This document shows positions 24,984 through 36,576 of a DNA stretch of 64,000 nucleotides, piece by piece. The DNA lies in the NCBI GenBank assembly GCA_017165825.1, contig CM029378.1, forward strand, positions 13,317,334 to 13,381,333, read 5' to 3'. Positions within the stretch are counted from its first letter, which is position 1. Each line of letters begins with the position of its first letter. The notes beneath the pieces were generated by a model. The model had not been told where the DNA came from, searched no databases, and saw only the letters and a program-made list of their open reading frames with translations. Both the position numbers and the translations under genes were made by a program. This stretch comes from Hepsetus odoe (taxonomy: Eukaryota; Chordata; Actinopteri; Characiformes; Hepsetidae).

Positions 24984-27303
24984 TTACTGTCTTGTATAAG
25001 TTTTGCTGCAGCTGTTCCAGGAAACCGTGTTCGGGGCTTTAACCTCACTCTGCCACTCTCTGAAGCACTGCTCCATAGCCTTCCTGCTGTTCCAGCTGCC
25101 AACATTCACTGTAGGAATGATCTTCAGAGGCCTCAGCCACTGCACAAAACGCTTTAGCTCCAGGAAGCTGCTGTGCTCGCTGTATGGAATGCCTATAATA
25201 TAAAAAAGACAGGACCAAGATCAAAACTAGAACATCTTCAATCCTTCAAACAGAATCCATATTCAAATAAACAATTATTAAAAACACCCCACACCCAGCT
25301 GTAAAGCTTTCCTAGATTTCTGTATCAAGTCATTTGTTTACGACTAATAGAGGAAATCCGTGGAGGTGCTTTCTATCTGGATAGGACCGGAGCAAAGCCT
25401 GTGAAATGAGATGTGTCTTTTGCTAGTGCAAGCACCTAACTGGGCTGCAGAATGATGAGACACAAATTAAATCTCAGAATTGCAAAAAAAGGGATGCAGT
25501 CTCACCGAGACAAAACATTTGCTGATCCTGGTAATATGGCCCAAGCTGACTGGCAGCTTGAGAAACATTCAGCATTTTTACCAGGAGAGAAGGGGAGCAA
25601 ATAAAATAATCGAATTACACCCATCTTAAAACAGGGCAATTCAAATAATCTGTTAATTTACTGTTAGAAACTGACTAGGTGAGTGACTAAGGACACTGAA
25701 TTCCACCGCTTGAGCCCTAAAAAAATTCAAGATAAGTTTCAATTCTCACTTTCCCATTAAAGTCTTAAGCCCTTTAAAAATAAATGAGCCTCCCAAGCCA
25801 AAAGCCTCAGCATGGACAGCAAAAACTACCAGTTAAAGCATTCACTAAAGATGCTGTAGGCCTAAAGACTTTAAAAATGATCTGGTAACTCCAATCATTC
25901 ATCTCATTGCGAAATTATGATCCCCACTTCGTGGAGTACACTGTTATGTAGTGTAGAACTAAAGATAGCCTACATGTGTCTTCTGAAGAGTTAGGTATAA
26001 CTTTTTGGATTGTAAATATATGCCTGTATTTGCAATGTATATATTCGGCTTCTCTATACTCACCTCACATCAGATCATTTGCATCATGCAGAAAGTAGAC
26101 AAACCCTTGGAAAGCATTGAAAACAAACAGATTACATACCATAAATACTGATGTTTTCATTCACTTGAGCTTGTATGTTCTCCACACCCTCTGACTGAGT
26201 GAAGGTCCAGCCTGTGGGCTTGAAGGCCACCAACTGGTCATATGTATCCGACAGCTTATTGAAGTATGTCTTTAAATTCTGAAAAAAGACAGCCAAAAGA
26301 GATTTATAAAATAAATATCAATCCATAACTGAAATTTCACCAGTCTTTAGAGGGTGTATCAGCAGGACGTTAGAAAATGTTCTGCTTTTAAAATAGTAAG
26401 GATCAATTCCCTAATCAGCATGTGAAAAATTCACATTTAACACTCTCGAAAAGGTAAAACACTGGCCAAAATTAATATGTCCCAGTACTACAGTACTTGT
26501 AAGCTCAAACTATAAAGAATTTTAATTACTCTGTTCAAATTAGCATATTCAGTGGCTAAATTAATAATGCTAAAGGAAGTCACCTTCAGACTAAAACTAT
26601 CGGCAATGCTCACACAAGTGTTTTTCCTACTCACAATACTAAAAAAATAAGAGCAGGAAAACCTTAAAATGTTAAAGGTGTAAAATGAGACATGATTCAA
26701 ATGGGAAAGGAAGCATCCAGGTGCAGGTTTGGGAGCCTAAGCCCTGATCCATGGAGGTTTACTGAAATCTCATTTGCATCTTTAAGGATGTATCAGTTCA
26801 GGAAATGAGCTTTCAGGAAATCAAAGTGTGAGCAGAAAGCATACTTCCTTACTGAGGATACACAAAAGCATTCGACTGGCAAGAATGTTTTGTTAAATAG
26901 GTTATAGATATTGTGACAGTATAATAATCGGACTCAGTTTAAATTACGCATGTGAAATCAGCTCATAAAATGTAAGTATTAAATATAAGCAAATTAAGCA
27001 AGTTATTAAAGTGGTCACCTTAGGTCACCTTATTTGACAAATGTTTGGTGCAGATTGTTCCAGCATCTGAATCTTAAATCTCTCATATTCTGAAAGCTCA
27101 CCTTAAAATTGAGTTGCATCATGGGGAGAACGTGGACCTGGGCTGCTTTCTGATCTGTGGTGATACACTGGCGGACCACCTCTGACTCCAGACAGCACAT
27201 GGTGTTATATCTATCCCTAGACATATACACCTTAGAACCCAGCACCTGAGATATAGCTATATAAAGGATGGTAAACAGGGGAGAGGGGAGGGGGGGAAAG
27301 GAA

Positions 27304-27334
<31 letters not shown>

Positions 27335-30300
27335 TGTAAATAATCATATTCGGGACGAGACTGCGCTAACACTTACAAATGCTCAAAATAACCAGAAAAG
27401 AATATATAAATAGAGACAGAATGCTGCACAAAGGAGAACAAGCACACATCTGGGGGGGAAAAAGGCCATCTCTGACATTTTTCTTGAATCCCTTCATTGT
27501 GTCTGCAGGCCATTCTTTACTAAAGAGGATTTTCTCTCTCTACTGGAAACTGCTGAAGCTGTGTGTGAACATGGAGAAAAGAGGTCCTAGAACAGCAGGA
27601 AGTCACTTACCCAAGAAAACCTTCTCTTTTCCCACAGCATAAGTGCCACACACTACAAGCGTGCGTGGGTTAAGTGTGACCAGCTCAAAGGCTGTGTTAG
27701 CAGCAAAGGTTATCACCTCCTGTTGGGTGGGAAATGTATATGCTGGATTGCAGTACCTATTAAAGTGGAGACAAAAATAAATAGTTGCCGTATTTACTCG
27801 TGTATAAGTCGCACTCATGTATAAGTTGCACCCCTGATTTGGCATTGAAATATGGGCCAAAATGTATTTATGAGTGATCTCTTGACATTTGAGATTTTGG
27901 ATTACATGTAGGCAAAAATGCTAATATGTATACATATGTGCATCACATAACTCGATTTACAGTAAAGTTATCGAGTTGCTGCGTACGCGGCTACTGGTTT
28001 ATGTATTCAAAATGGCGACATGTGAATTTCCTGGATTGAAATTTGTGAAATGAAAGGGATTTTTTTTGAGTTATGTTGAATGATGCTTTCAGATTTTTAC
28101 AGGTCAATGTAGTACTATGTATTTTACTTGATAGGAAAGCACCAAAAACATGTATTCGGTAATAATTTAGATGATAATTGCCTGGAAATGTGAACATTCA
28201 CTGGTCTCTATGCGGAAGTGTCAATCACTGAAGGAAGTTCCTGTGTATAAATCGCAGATTAATTCCCTGTGTATAGCTCATGCCCCCATTTTTATAGTGG
28301 ATTTTGGTTCAAAATTGTGCGACTTATACACGAGAAAATACGGTGCATAAACAAACTGTGAAAAAGCATTCAATGTCAAAAAAAAAAAAGTCATTCTGAA
28401 AGGTCTCTGCAGAAAATAGTCAAACAACTGCTAGAAAGTTCTGTGCTGTTTAAATAGTGTAATGATTGATAAAAACAGGAGAAATTATAATGAAACATCC
28501 TTATTTAGTTATTTGAGCTGAATTTAGATGAGAACTCACGTGGTGTCCAGATACAGTGTCTGAATTCTCAAGACCTGCAGTTCTGGGTAGCGCTCCATGG
28601 ATGGATCAGCACGGAAGTCACCTGTGTGGAGCACAGTCTGGCCATCTGGCAGCAGGAACAGCAACATGGCTGACCCTGGACAGCTGGACAGAGAACAATC
28701 CCTTTACTTCTTTAAGCCTGACATCCATGCAGTCATGGAATGATAAAAATACACAAATCATTTAGCAATCGGTTACAAAGACGGACTGAGTTTGACAATT
28801 TAAAAGTTCCCCCACATTTTTTACCTCACCAATATACTTACAATACTCCACAATGGGGAAAAACATGTAAAGTGCTTTGTAAATCAGATTAAATCAAAAA
28901 TCCCAACATGATATGCAAATCTCTTACTCATTACTTGGCCAATGTACTGTCCCGATCAAAAGTTTAAGACCACTTGACAAATGGCAAAAAAAAAAAATCA
29001 TATGTTGCATGGTTGGATCTTAACAAGGTTCCAAGTAGAGCTTCAATATGCTACAAGAAGAAATGGGAGTGAGAAAACATTTCTTTAAGCATGCAATTTA
29101 TTGAAAACAACGCTTAAACTGAAACAGGCCGTTTTACAGCTGATCAAAAGTTTAGGACCACATGCCTTTAAAAGGCCAAATCTGTGCAAAAATGTGGATT
29201 CATTGCCATTTTCTGTCAGGTAGTCACACGGTCATGACGTTCTGATGGCAAAGGCAAAAAAAAAAAACTTTCCCTTTTTGAACGTGGTCGGGTTGTTGAA
29301 CTGCATAAGCAGGGTCTCTCGCAGCGCGGCATCGCTGCTGAGGTGGGACGCAGTAAGACAGTAATTTAGAATTTCTTAAATGATCCTGAGGGTTATGGAA
29401 CAAAAAAGTCAAGTGGAAGACCCAAAAAAATTTCACCAGCACTGAGCCGGAGGATCCAATTGGCTGTCTGTCAAGACACTGGACAATCCTTGACCCAAAT
29501 AAAGGCCGTTACTGGTGCCAACTGCAGCCCCATACCCATCAGACAGCATCTGAGACTGAAGGGCTGCAAAAAAACGTCTTCAAAAGCCTCGTCTCCTTGA
29601 ACGCCAGAGAACTGATTGTTTGGACTTTGCAAGAGAGCACCAAACATGGGACATTGAAAGGTGGAACAAAAAGTTTTATTCTCTGCTGAGAAAAATTTTA
29701 ACCTTGATGGTCCCGATAGTTTCCAATGTTACTGGCATGACAAGCAGATCCCACCTGAGATGTTTTCTATGCTCCAAAGTGGAGGGGGCGCCAAAATGGT
29801 CTGGGGTGCTTTTTCCTTTCAGTGGAAAGATGGAGCTTCAGGAGGTGCAGGGGCATCAAACGGCTGCTGGCTATGTCCAGATGTTGCAGAGAGCATCCCT
29901 CATGACTGCGGGCCCTCGTCTGAGTGGTAACGACAGACAGGATAACGCTACAGTACACAATGCCTGCAGGACAAGGGACTTCTTCCAGGAGAATAACATA
30001 ACTCTTTTGGACCATCCTGCATGTTCCCCTGCTCTAAATCCAATTGAGAACCTTTGTGGATGGATGGCAAGGGAAGTTTTCAAAAATGGACAACAGTTCC
30101 AGACAGTAGATGCCCTTCGTACATCATCTTCACCACTTGGAGAAATGTTCCCCCTCACCTCATGGGAACGTTTGCATCAAGCATGCCGCAATGAATTTTT
30201 GAAATGATCAACAATTGGTGGTTTATGGTTTTTTTGGGAGGTGTGGTCCTAAACTTTTGATCAGCTGTAAAACTGCCTGTTTCAGTTTAAGCGTTGTTTT

Positions 30301-30345
<45 letters not shown>

Positions 30346-33300
30346 TCAAAAATGTTTTGTCTCACTCCCATTTCTTCTTGTAGCATGTTGAAGCTCTACT
30401 TGGAACCTTGTTAAGATCCAACCATGCAACATATGATTTTTTGTCATTTGTCAAGTGGTCTTAAACATTTGATCAGGACTGTATCTGTGATAGCAAAGCT
30501 AACGTTATTTCTTCTTGGAAATTATCATACAAGCTTGGTACCACTTTGCTGGAAGTTTATTCCTTTCTTCTAGGCAGAAATGTATAAGCTCAAACAAGCT
30601 GGATGAGGAGCATCATGCACAGCCATTCTCCGGTCTCTAAAGAGATGCTTTATTGTGTTCAGGTTTGGACTCTGGCTGGGCCACTCCAGCAAGTTTAAAG
30701 TTTCTCAAAGCTCTCCTATGGTTTCTGGGAGGTGTTTCTAACCATTGTCCTACTGAAATTTATACCAACCTTTGCCCTAGCCTGAGGCTATTTTAAAAAA
30801 GGCATACTCAGTCAAGTAAGGTCTGATTTTCCTTATGTTGTAAAGAGCAAAACGACATGACCAAGAGAGAGATGCAACATAAGAAAAAGAGAGACAGACA
30901 GAAGAGAGACTGATATATTGGATTAATTTTTCCTCTAAGATGAGTCTAAAACATAAAATGCTAAGGGCCCTGAAGAAAGACCGATAAATAAAAAGCTTTT
31001 ATACTTACTGATTAGCATCCAACAAGATGACCTTCACACCATCCACAGTGCACTCGGTGTTCAGTGGAAGAATGTGGACATACCGTTCATCCACTTTCAG
31101 CTTACTCTTCACCAGGTTACCTGTGATCTACCATTGAAGAAATCTATTAACCAAATCTTTAAACGAACACACATATACATACACATATGTATGCATATAA
31201 TCACACACTGCTCAAAAAAAATGTAAGGAACACTTTGAAAAAACATCAGATCTCAAAGGAGGGGGATATCCATACTGATATGGAATGGGTAATGTGTTAG
31301 GAACAAAAGGATGCCACATCGTTTGATGAAAATGATCAACCTACAGAGGGCTTAATTCGAAGTCATCAAGGAATTTAAACGGAAAAACTGATGCAGCAGG
31401 CTGGTCCAATTTGCTGAAATGCAATGCAGCAACTCAAAATAGTCCTCGGTAGTTTGCATGGCCCCATGTGCTAGTATGCATGCCTGACAACGTCAGGGCT
31501 CCTTATGAGAGGACCGATGGCTTCCTGTGGTATCTCCTACCAGATCCTGACCAGGGCATCACTGAGCTCCTGGACGGACTGAGGTGCAACCTGTCGGCGT
31601 CGGATGGACCTAAACATGATGTCCCAGATATGTTCAATTGGATTTATGTCAGGCGAGCATAGAAGCCAGTCAATGGTATCAGTTCCTTCATCCTCCAGTA
31701 ACTGCCAGCATACTCTTGCCACATGATACACCAGGAGGAACCCCGGACCCACTGCACCAGCGAAGGGTCTAATAATGGGCCTAAGGATTTCATCCCGATA
31801 CCTGGTCTGTGCGTCCCTCCATGGATATGCCTCCCCAGACCAACACTGAACCACCACCAAACCGATCATACTGAACAATATTGCAGGCAGCATAACGTTC
31901 ACCGCAGCTTCTCCAGACCCTTTCACATCGGTCACATGAGCTCAGAGTAAACCTGTTGTCATCTGTGAAAAGCACAGCACACTAGTGCCAGACCTCCCAA
32001 TTCAGTTGTTCTCTGGTAAATGCCAGTCAAGCTCCATGGTGCAGGGCAGCGAGTACCCTCATGAAGTTGGTTTCTAATAATTTGGTCAGAGACATTCACA
32101 CCAGTGGCCTGCTTGAGGTCACTTTGTAGGGCTTTGCCAGTACTCATCCTGTTCCTCATTGCACAAAGGAGCAGATACCAGTCCTGCTGATGGGTTAAGG
32201 ACCTCTGATGCCCCTGTCCAGTTCTCCTAGAGTAACTGCCTGTCTCCTGGAAGCTCCTCCATGCTCTTGAGACTGTGCTGGGAGACACAGCAAACCTTCG
32301 GGCAATGGCACGTATTGATGTGCCATCCTGGTGGAGTTGGACTGCCTGTGCAATCTGTGTAGGGTCCAGGTATCGTCTCGTTCTACCAGTAGTGACACTG
32401 ACCCGAGTCAAATGCAAAACTACTGAAAAGCAGTCAAAAAAGATTAGAAGGGAAAAATGTCTGTGGCCTCCACCTGCAAAACCATTCCTGTTGGGGTTGT
32501 CTCATTGTTGCCCCTTTAGTGTACCTGTTAATTTCATTAACACCAAAACAGTCGACACTGATTAACAACCCCCTCTGATACTTAACCGACCAGATCAATA
32601 TCCCAGGAGTTTAACTGACTTGATACTATACTCTATATGATTAAAGAGTGTTTCTTTCTTTTTTTTGAGCAGTGTACATATAAATAATTGAGAGAGAGAG
32701 AACAGGAATCTTACACAACCAGGATTTATGCAGCTTAAAAGGTTAAAAATCTTTGCATGAACAAAACCTTATTTACTGAGGAGATGAAGGTTTCCAAACA
32801 TAAATTTTAACATTCTCACAAAAAACATTTCAGTTAACAACAGAAGTGGAAAATGGCCCTATGAACACTTTTTAAAAGCTTCTGGGGAATGGGAATGTTA
32901 CACAGCCAGTGCACAAAGAGGCTTACTTTATTGCAATAGATAGGGAGTGATGATTTTTTGGTCAGTCCACCATAGTGGTCAGAGTGGAAGTGTGTGAGAA
33001 AATAGGCTGTGATGCCCTCAATGGTCCCATACTGAAAGGCATCCACAGCAAAACCTGTTCCTAAGGGGAGGCGGGAAGGAAACAATAAATAAATAAATAA
33101 ATATTAACTCAGGAATGGCATTTCAGGACTACATAAACCATTTAGCCATTGTACACTTTCACTGCACTGTATCTTATCGTACATATTTTTTGTAACAAAT
33201 ATTGTACCAAATATTTTCTTTTTTATTACCAGTTTCATCATTTGCATGCCTGAGCTATTTTGCTTTGTTAGGTGGAGTGTAACTGAAAACAGGCTCCTTG

Positions 33301-36168
33301 TATGTGCAAACATACTTGCCTAATTCCTATTAAGCTACATTTCACAAGTAAACCCAAAGAACTGGAATGAAAAATAGGACAAAAAAACAAGCATCTCAAA
33401 ACAAATTAACAAGCCAACTAACCAGGGATTTTCTTGTAGAACGGGCATCGCTTGGGTTCTTCTGGTCCTCCATCTGTCGTTCTTCCTCTGTTCCACCTCT
33501 TCCTCCCCCCTGCCCTTACTCCTCTCCCTCCTTCTGTTTGTGTGGGCTGAGCAAATCCTTCTTCTGCTGCTTCCATTGCTGTGGACTCTTCAGAAACTGC
33601 AGCAGCCTTTCTGCGCTGCCTACCCTGCTGCTTAGCAATTTTCCCTGCAGGGATCAAACTCTTTCCAGGAGCAGAGTTCTTCTCAGAGGCTGCATTAACT
33701 TCTGCTCCAGTCTTTTTAGTTAATGGCTTCAATCCAAAAAACACTCCAATATCAGTTTGCTTTAACCCAGAGACATTGGTCTGAGCTTTCCTGGGAGTAA
33801 CAGAGAAGGACTTGCTCTGAGGGACAGGCATGGCTACTTGAGTGGAAGACATTTCTTGTTTCACAGAAACAGTGTTTTTATCTTCCAAAGAAGAGCTAAG
33901 AATGTTACAATCTGCAGGGTTAGAGATGCACTCACGTAGCCGTTCCAACACTAAACTTTCAGGAGACTGTAACAAAGGCTTTACCGTGCTACCTTCACAG
34001 TCTTTTACTAAATACTTGTTCTTTAAGTGTGTAATAGGGGAACTGAAATGACATGGTCCTTCAGCAGCACCTGCAGGTTTGGAACTCAAATCTTCATGAT
34101 GGTCTAAGGTCTCTAATTGGTCACAGGTGTACAGAGATTCCATAACGACTAGATCTTCCTGGCTTTTGGTTTTCTCTGTCTCATATTGGTCCAAATGATC
34201 AGAAAACAGATCATCATCACTCACAGTATCATCAAACAGCTTTAGTGAATCATCATCGTCTTCTTCCACTCCTTCAAGTGCAGTACTGTGAAACAGTTTT
34301 TTCTTAGTTTGGGTCACTTCCTTTTTGGTAGGGACCTCAGAAAGGGGAGAGTAGGATATATCATCCTCATAATTAACAGCAGAGAATTCTTCTTTTATTT
34401 CTTCTGTCTGAACAACATGGCAAATATTTCCTGCTTTTACTGGTGTAGAAATCCTAGTTGTAGCTTCATGAGATCCAGTATGAGATGTAGGTCCTTTGGC
34501 ACAGGGGGACCAGCCTTTCTTTTTCTTAATATCCTCAGGGGCTGGAGACCTTAAGAGAAGCAAGGCATTTGTACAAACAGGTGTTTGAGGTTCTTTGGAT
34601 CCATGACCTGGAGAAGCACTCTGGCTGGACACAGAGGACAGATTTACAGCACTATCCACAGAGGTCTCTTTACTGGAGATTGAGACATCATTATGAACTA
34701 AGTTCTGCTCCAGTTGTGACCTGGCAGTAGGGCCTAGTTGCAATGCTGAGCAATCTGTGCTAATACATGCTCTGCTGTGAGCTAAAATAGAGTGGCGATA
34801 TCTTTTGTAGTGATTTGGAATGGTAGATGAACACTGGAGACCATCTGGGCATTCTGTAATTTTTGGACAAAAATATGAAAACAGTATTATTCACACTTGG
34901 TACAGCTTGCAAGAGTTTGTCAGAAGTTAATAGATGAATAGCCTAGAAACATAACGATCATGGAGAATTTCATTGGTTTTCCTAAAAGTACAGCAACAGT
35001 AAATCATCCAAATGTAAAGTCATTCAAAGTTTTATGGTTTGAGCTGACATGTTTTGTGTTAGAGAAACCTCAGTCAGATTTATTCACACGATGAAGATGG
35101 GAGCCAGGCATCTGAACAGTTTAATGCAAAGGTGCACAACCAGGAGAGTGTGATAGTTCCTCTACTCACACACACCTACTAATCCGGGCAAATAAAATGG
35201 ATAGAAGCTGGCATATTTCAGCAGGAAAATCCCTAACTTGCTGCTGAAAGCTGGCCATCAAAGGTTGGAGCTGTGCAGCCCTGGCTAATGAAATAATTAT
35301 AAATAATAATAACTAAACTAGAAAATTCTCAGATGAACCTATTCTAAATAGTTTGCCTGAGACATTGTTTCTGAAAGTTTTGCCTGAAACACGTTTTCTT
35401 CTGCCTTCATGGCAGCGAGGCCCACTCAGGAAAAACATTTCCCATAGAAGTGTATAAATAACACATTTCATTATAAACATTACATATAAAACTCATGTAG
35501 TTTCACTGGCACTGGTTTTAGGCAGTAGATGAAAAGGCTGCAGCTGTATTTTCTGAGCAGATCTAATTATCACCACTGAAAAAAACTCATCAGTAAATTC
35601 TCCTGCAGTTAACCCTTTCATATCCAATCACCCTGAATGACTGTTTACAAACGAGATGCTCAGTTCTGGGGAAAATGCAGCATGCCTGCTTGGTTGGGAA
35701 AGTGCCACTGAAACATGTGTGTAAACCCATACCTTTCACACTTTCTCCTGGGGTGTCCAAACATTCAGAAACATGCCAGCGTTGAGACTGTACCACCAAG
35801 ACAGAAAAGGGCATCTGGCAGACAGGACAGTAGCCCCCAGCTGTAAGGCCCTTTTCTGGATCAGTGACAGCAGCAGGTGTTTCTTTAAGCACTGGCGAGG
35901 CTGGAGGGGCAGAGCTGCTCAGAGCTTCACTGGGCAGCTGTTTCCTGCAGGATGATCTAGTGGTCCTGTTGAAATCCACGGTGTCTTTTCTTTCACCGAC
36001 TCTCTGTCGTCTAGTGCTTCGGCCTGCCTTTTCCTTCGCCGTCCCTTGCTCGGCCTCCTTCCTTCTCTTTCCTTCATGCTGACCGGAGGGCGCTGGTTTA
36101 GGTCTCTTGTTGATTTTCCTGAGAGGTCTGTAATCCCAGATGTCACTTTCAGAGCTGCTCTGTGACAT
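24984..36168 (-). CDS. dclre1a: DNA cross-link repair 1A protein (SNM1A nuclease)
   Basis: Nuclear 5'-3' exonuclease of the metallo-beta-lactamase/beta-CASP family, acting in interstrand crosslink repair. Exons: 36168-35733, 34853-33423, 33060-32927, 31127-31009, 28683-28540, 27756-27611, 27256-27102, 26278-26140, 25192-24984. All GT-AG; 970 aa (human 1040). Start MSQSSSESDIWDY aligns with the human start and is the first ATG of the frame. A UBZ4 zinc finger is at about 114-136 (C114, C117, H132, C136). A PCNA-binding PIP box, QTDIGVFF, is at about 511-518. The catalytic part runs from about 623: GFAVDAF (motif 1), THFHSDH (motif 2, about 645-651), DANHCPG with the His codon split by an intron (motif 3), and TGDFRADP (motif 4). 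Beta-CASP motifs follow (LVVCGTYAVGKEK; IPYSEHSS). Exon 2 is a long, poorly conserved acidic linker. Divergent from nhlrc2, with a shared promoter region. Confidence 0.96.
27304..27333. repeat. (AATC)n microsatellite in dclre1a intron
   Basis: About seven tandem AATC units between dclre1a exons 27756-27611 and 27256-27102. Confidence 0.9.
27788..28343. mobile_element. MITE with 27-bp terminal inverted repeats
   Basis: 556-bp element. The left end starts CCGTATTTACTCGTGTATAA and the right end is its near-perfect inverse (GTGCGACTTATACACGAGAA then AATACGG), with about one mismatch over 27 bp. No transposase ORF, so it is non-autonomous. Further sub-terminal matches to the TIR at 27820-27835 and 28243-28262 suggest internal inverted structure. 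Target-site duplication is not clear. It lies in the dclre1a intron between exons 28683-28540 and 27756-27611. Confidence 0.8.
28947..30481 (+). mobile_element. Tc1/mariner transposon, degenerate, in dclre1a intron
   Basis: TIRs begin CTGTCCCGATCAAAAGTTTA on the left; the right end inverts to CAGTCCTGATCAAATGTTTA. Flanking TA dinucleotides at 28945-28946 and 30482-30483 are the expected target duplication. Inner sub-terminal repeats (GCTGATCAAAAGTTTAGGAC and inverse) lie near 29137 and 30237. Broken plus-strand transposase reading frames occupy about 29230-30207; the last part is recognisable from the DDE-domain end (ALNPIENLCGWMAREVFKNG). Several frameshifts and a poly-A run at 30301-30342 show it is dead. 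Confidence 0.88.
29230..30207 (+). pseudogene. Inactive Tc1-like transposase
   Basis: Remnant of a Tc1 transposase. The recognisable parts are split among frames: an N-terminal helix-turn-helix-like region near 29240-29560, and the catalytic region 29620-30207 with DNATVHNACRT and SPALNPIENLC. Frameshifts between them prevent a full-length protein. Confidence 0.8.
30484..31008. repeat. Tc1-family relic or unclassified intron sequence
   Basis: Intron of dclre1a. Part of it, about 30530-30860, has a repetitive-looking text (TTCTTCTAGGCAGAAATG, CCACTCCAGCAAGTTTAAAG) resembling other fish DNA-transposon interiors, but no ORF or TIR could be defined. Confidence 0.25.
31206..32674 (-). mobile_element. 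Tc1/mariner transposon, degenerate, in dclre1a intron
   Basis: TIRs CACTGCTCAAAAAAAATGTA at left and the inverse at right (TTTTTTGAGCAGTG ending 32674, followed by TA); the left TA is changed to CA. A minus-strand transposase is present in pieces: 31959-32417 (TRRYLDPTQIAQAVQLHQDG, helix-turn-helix with STVSRAWRSFQETG) and 31537-31975 (FTDDNRF, then LLCSPDINPIEHIWDIMFRS). A frame change near 31940-31975 breaks it. Family differs from the neighbouring Tc1 at 28.9-30.5 kb. Confidence 0.9.
31537..32417 (-). pseudogene. Inactive Tc1-like transposase
   Basis: N-terminal HTH half (32417-31959) and catalytic half (31975-31537) lie in different frames. The first catalytic Asp region (FTDDNRF) and the SPDINPIEHIWD motif are visible. 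Confidence 0.85.
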
Positions 36169-36576
36169 TTCTCGCCATCCACAAGATCCGCTTGATGTTT
36201 TAGAGGGCCGTGATTTACACACATGACCCTAAAGGCGTAAGGTCCGTTCTGAAGCGGGTTCGTTCAAAAAATGCATTTATTCTACAATTATTTACACAAA
36301 TATCTCCACCGCCTCCTGCCCTGTTACTAAACACACTTACCGCCAATGGATAGGAACATGTCCCGAAGAATTCCCCGTAAGCACTTTCAAAACTAACGGT
36401 TTCTGTGTTAGAAAATAAAATATATACATATCATTTTATGGACCATTATTAATGTGCTGAGATATAATCGTGCCTGTGAAGTTAATCTGGGCTTTAATAT
36501 TTTTTTATACGGTGCAGAGTTTATAGCTCTTGTCGAAAGTGCTGATGCGGAAGTGGGCGGCTGTTTGTTTGCAGAC
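36169..36576. promoter_or_regulatory. Divergent promoter region of dclre1a and nhlrc2
   Basis: Only 408 bp separate the two start codons, which point away from each other. It has no TATA box placed convincingly for either gene. It holds the two 5' UTRs and presumably a shared bidirectional promoter. In human, DCLRE1A and NHLRC2 are also neighbours arranged head to head. Confidence 0.75.

Noticed and set aside
36169..36222. N-terminal extension of dclre1a starting at 36222
   Set aside because: That codon is GTG, and the alignment with human SNM1A begins at the ATG at 36168.
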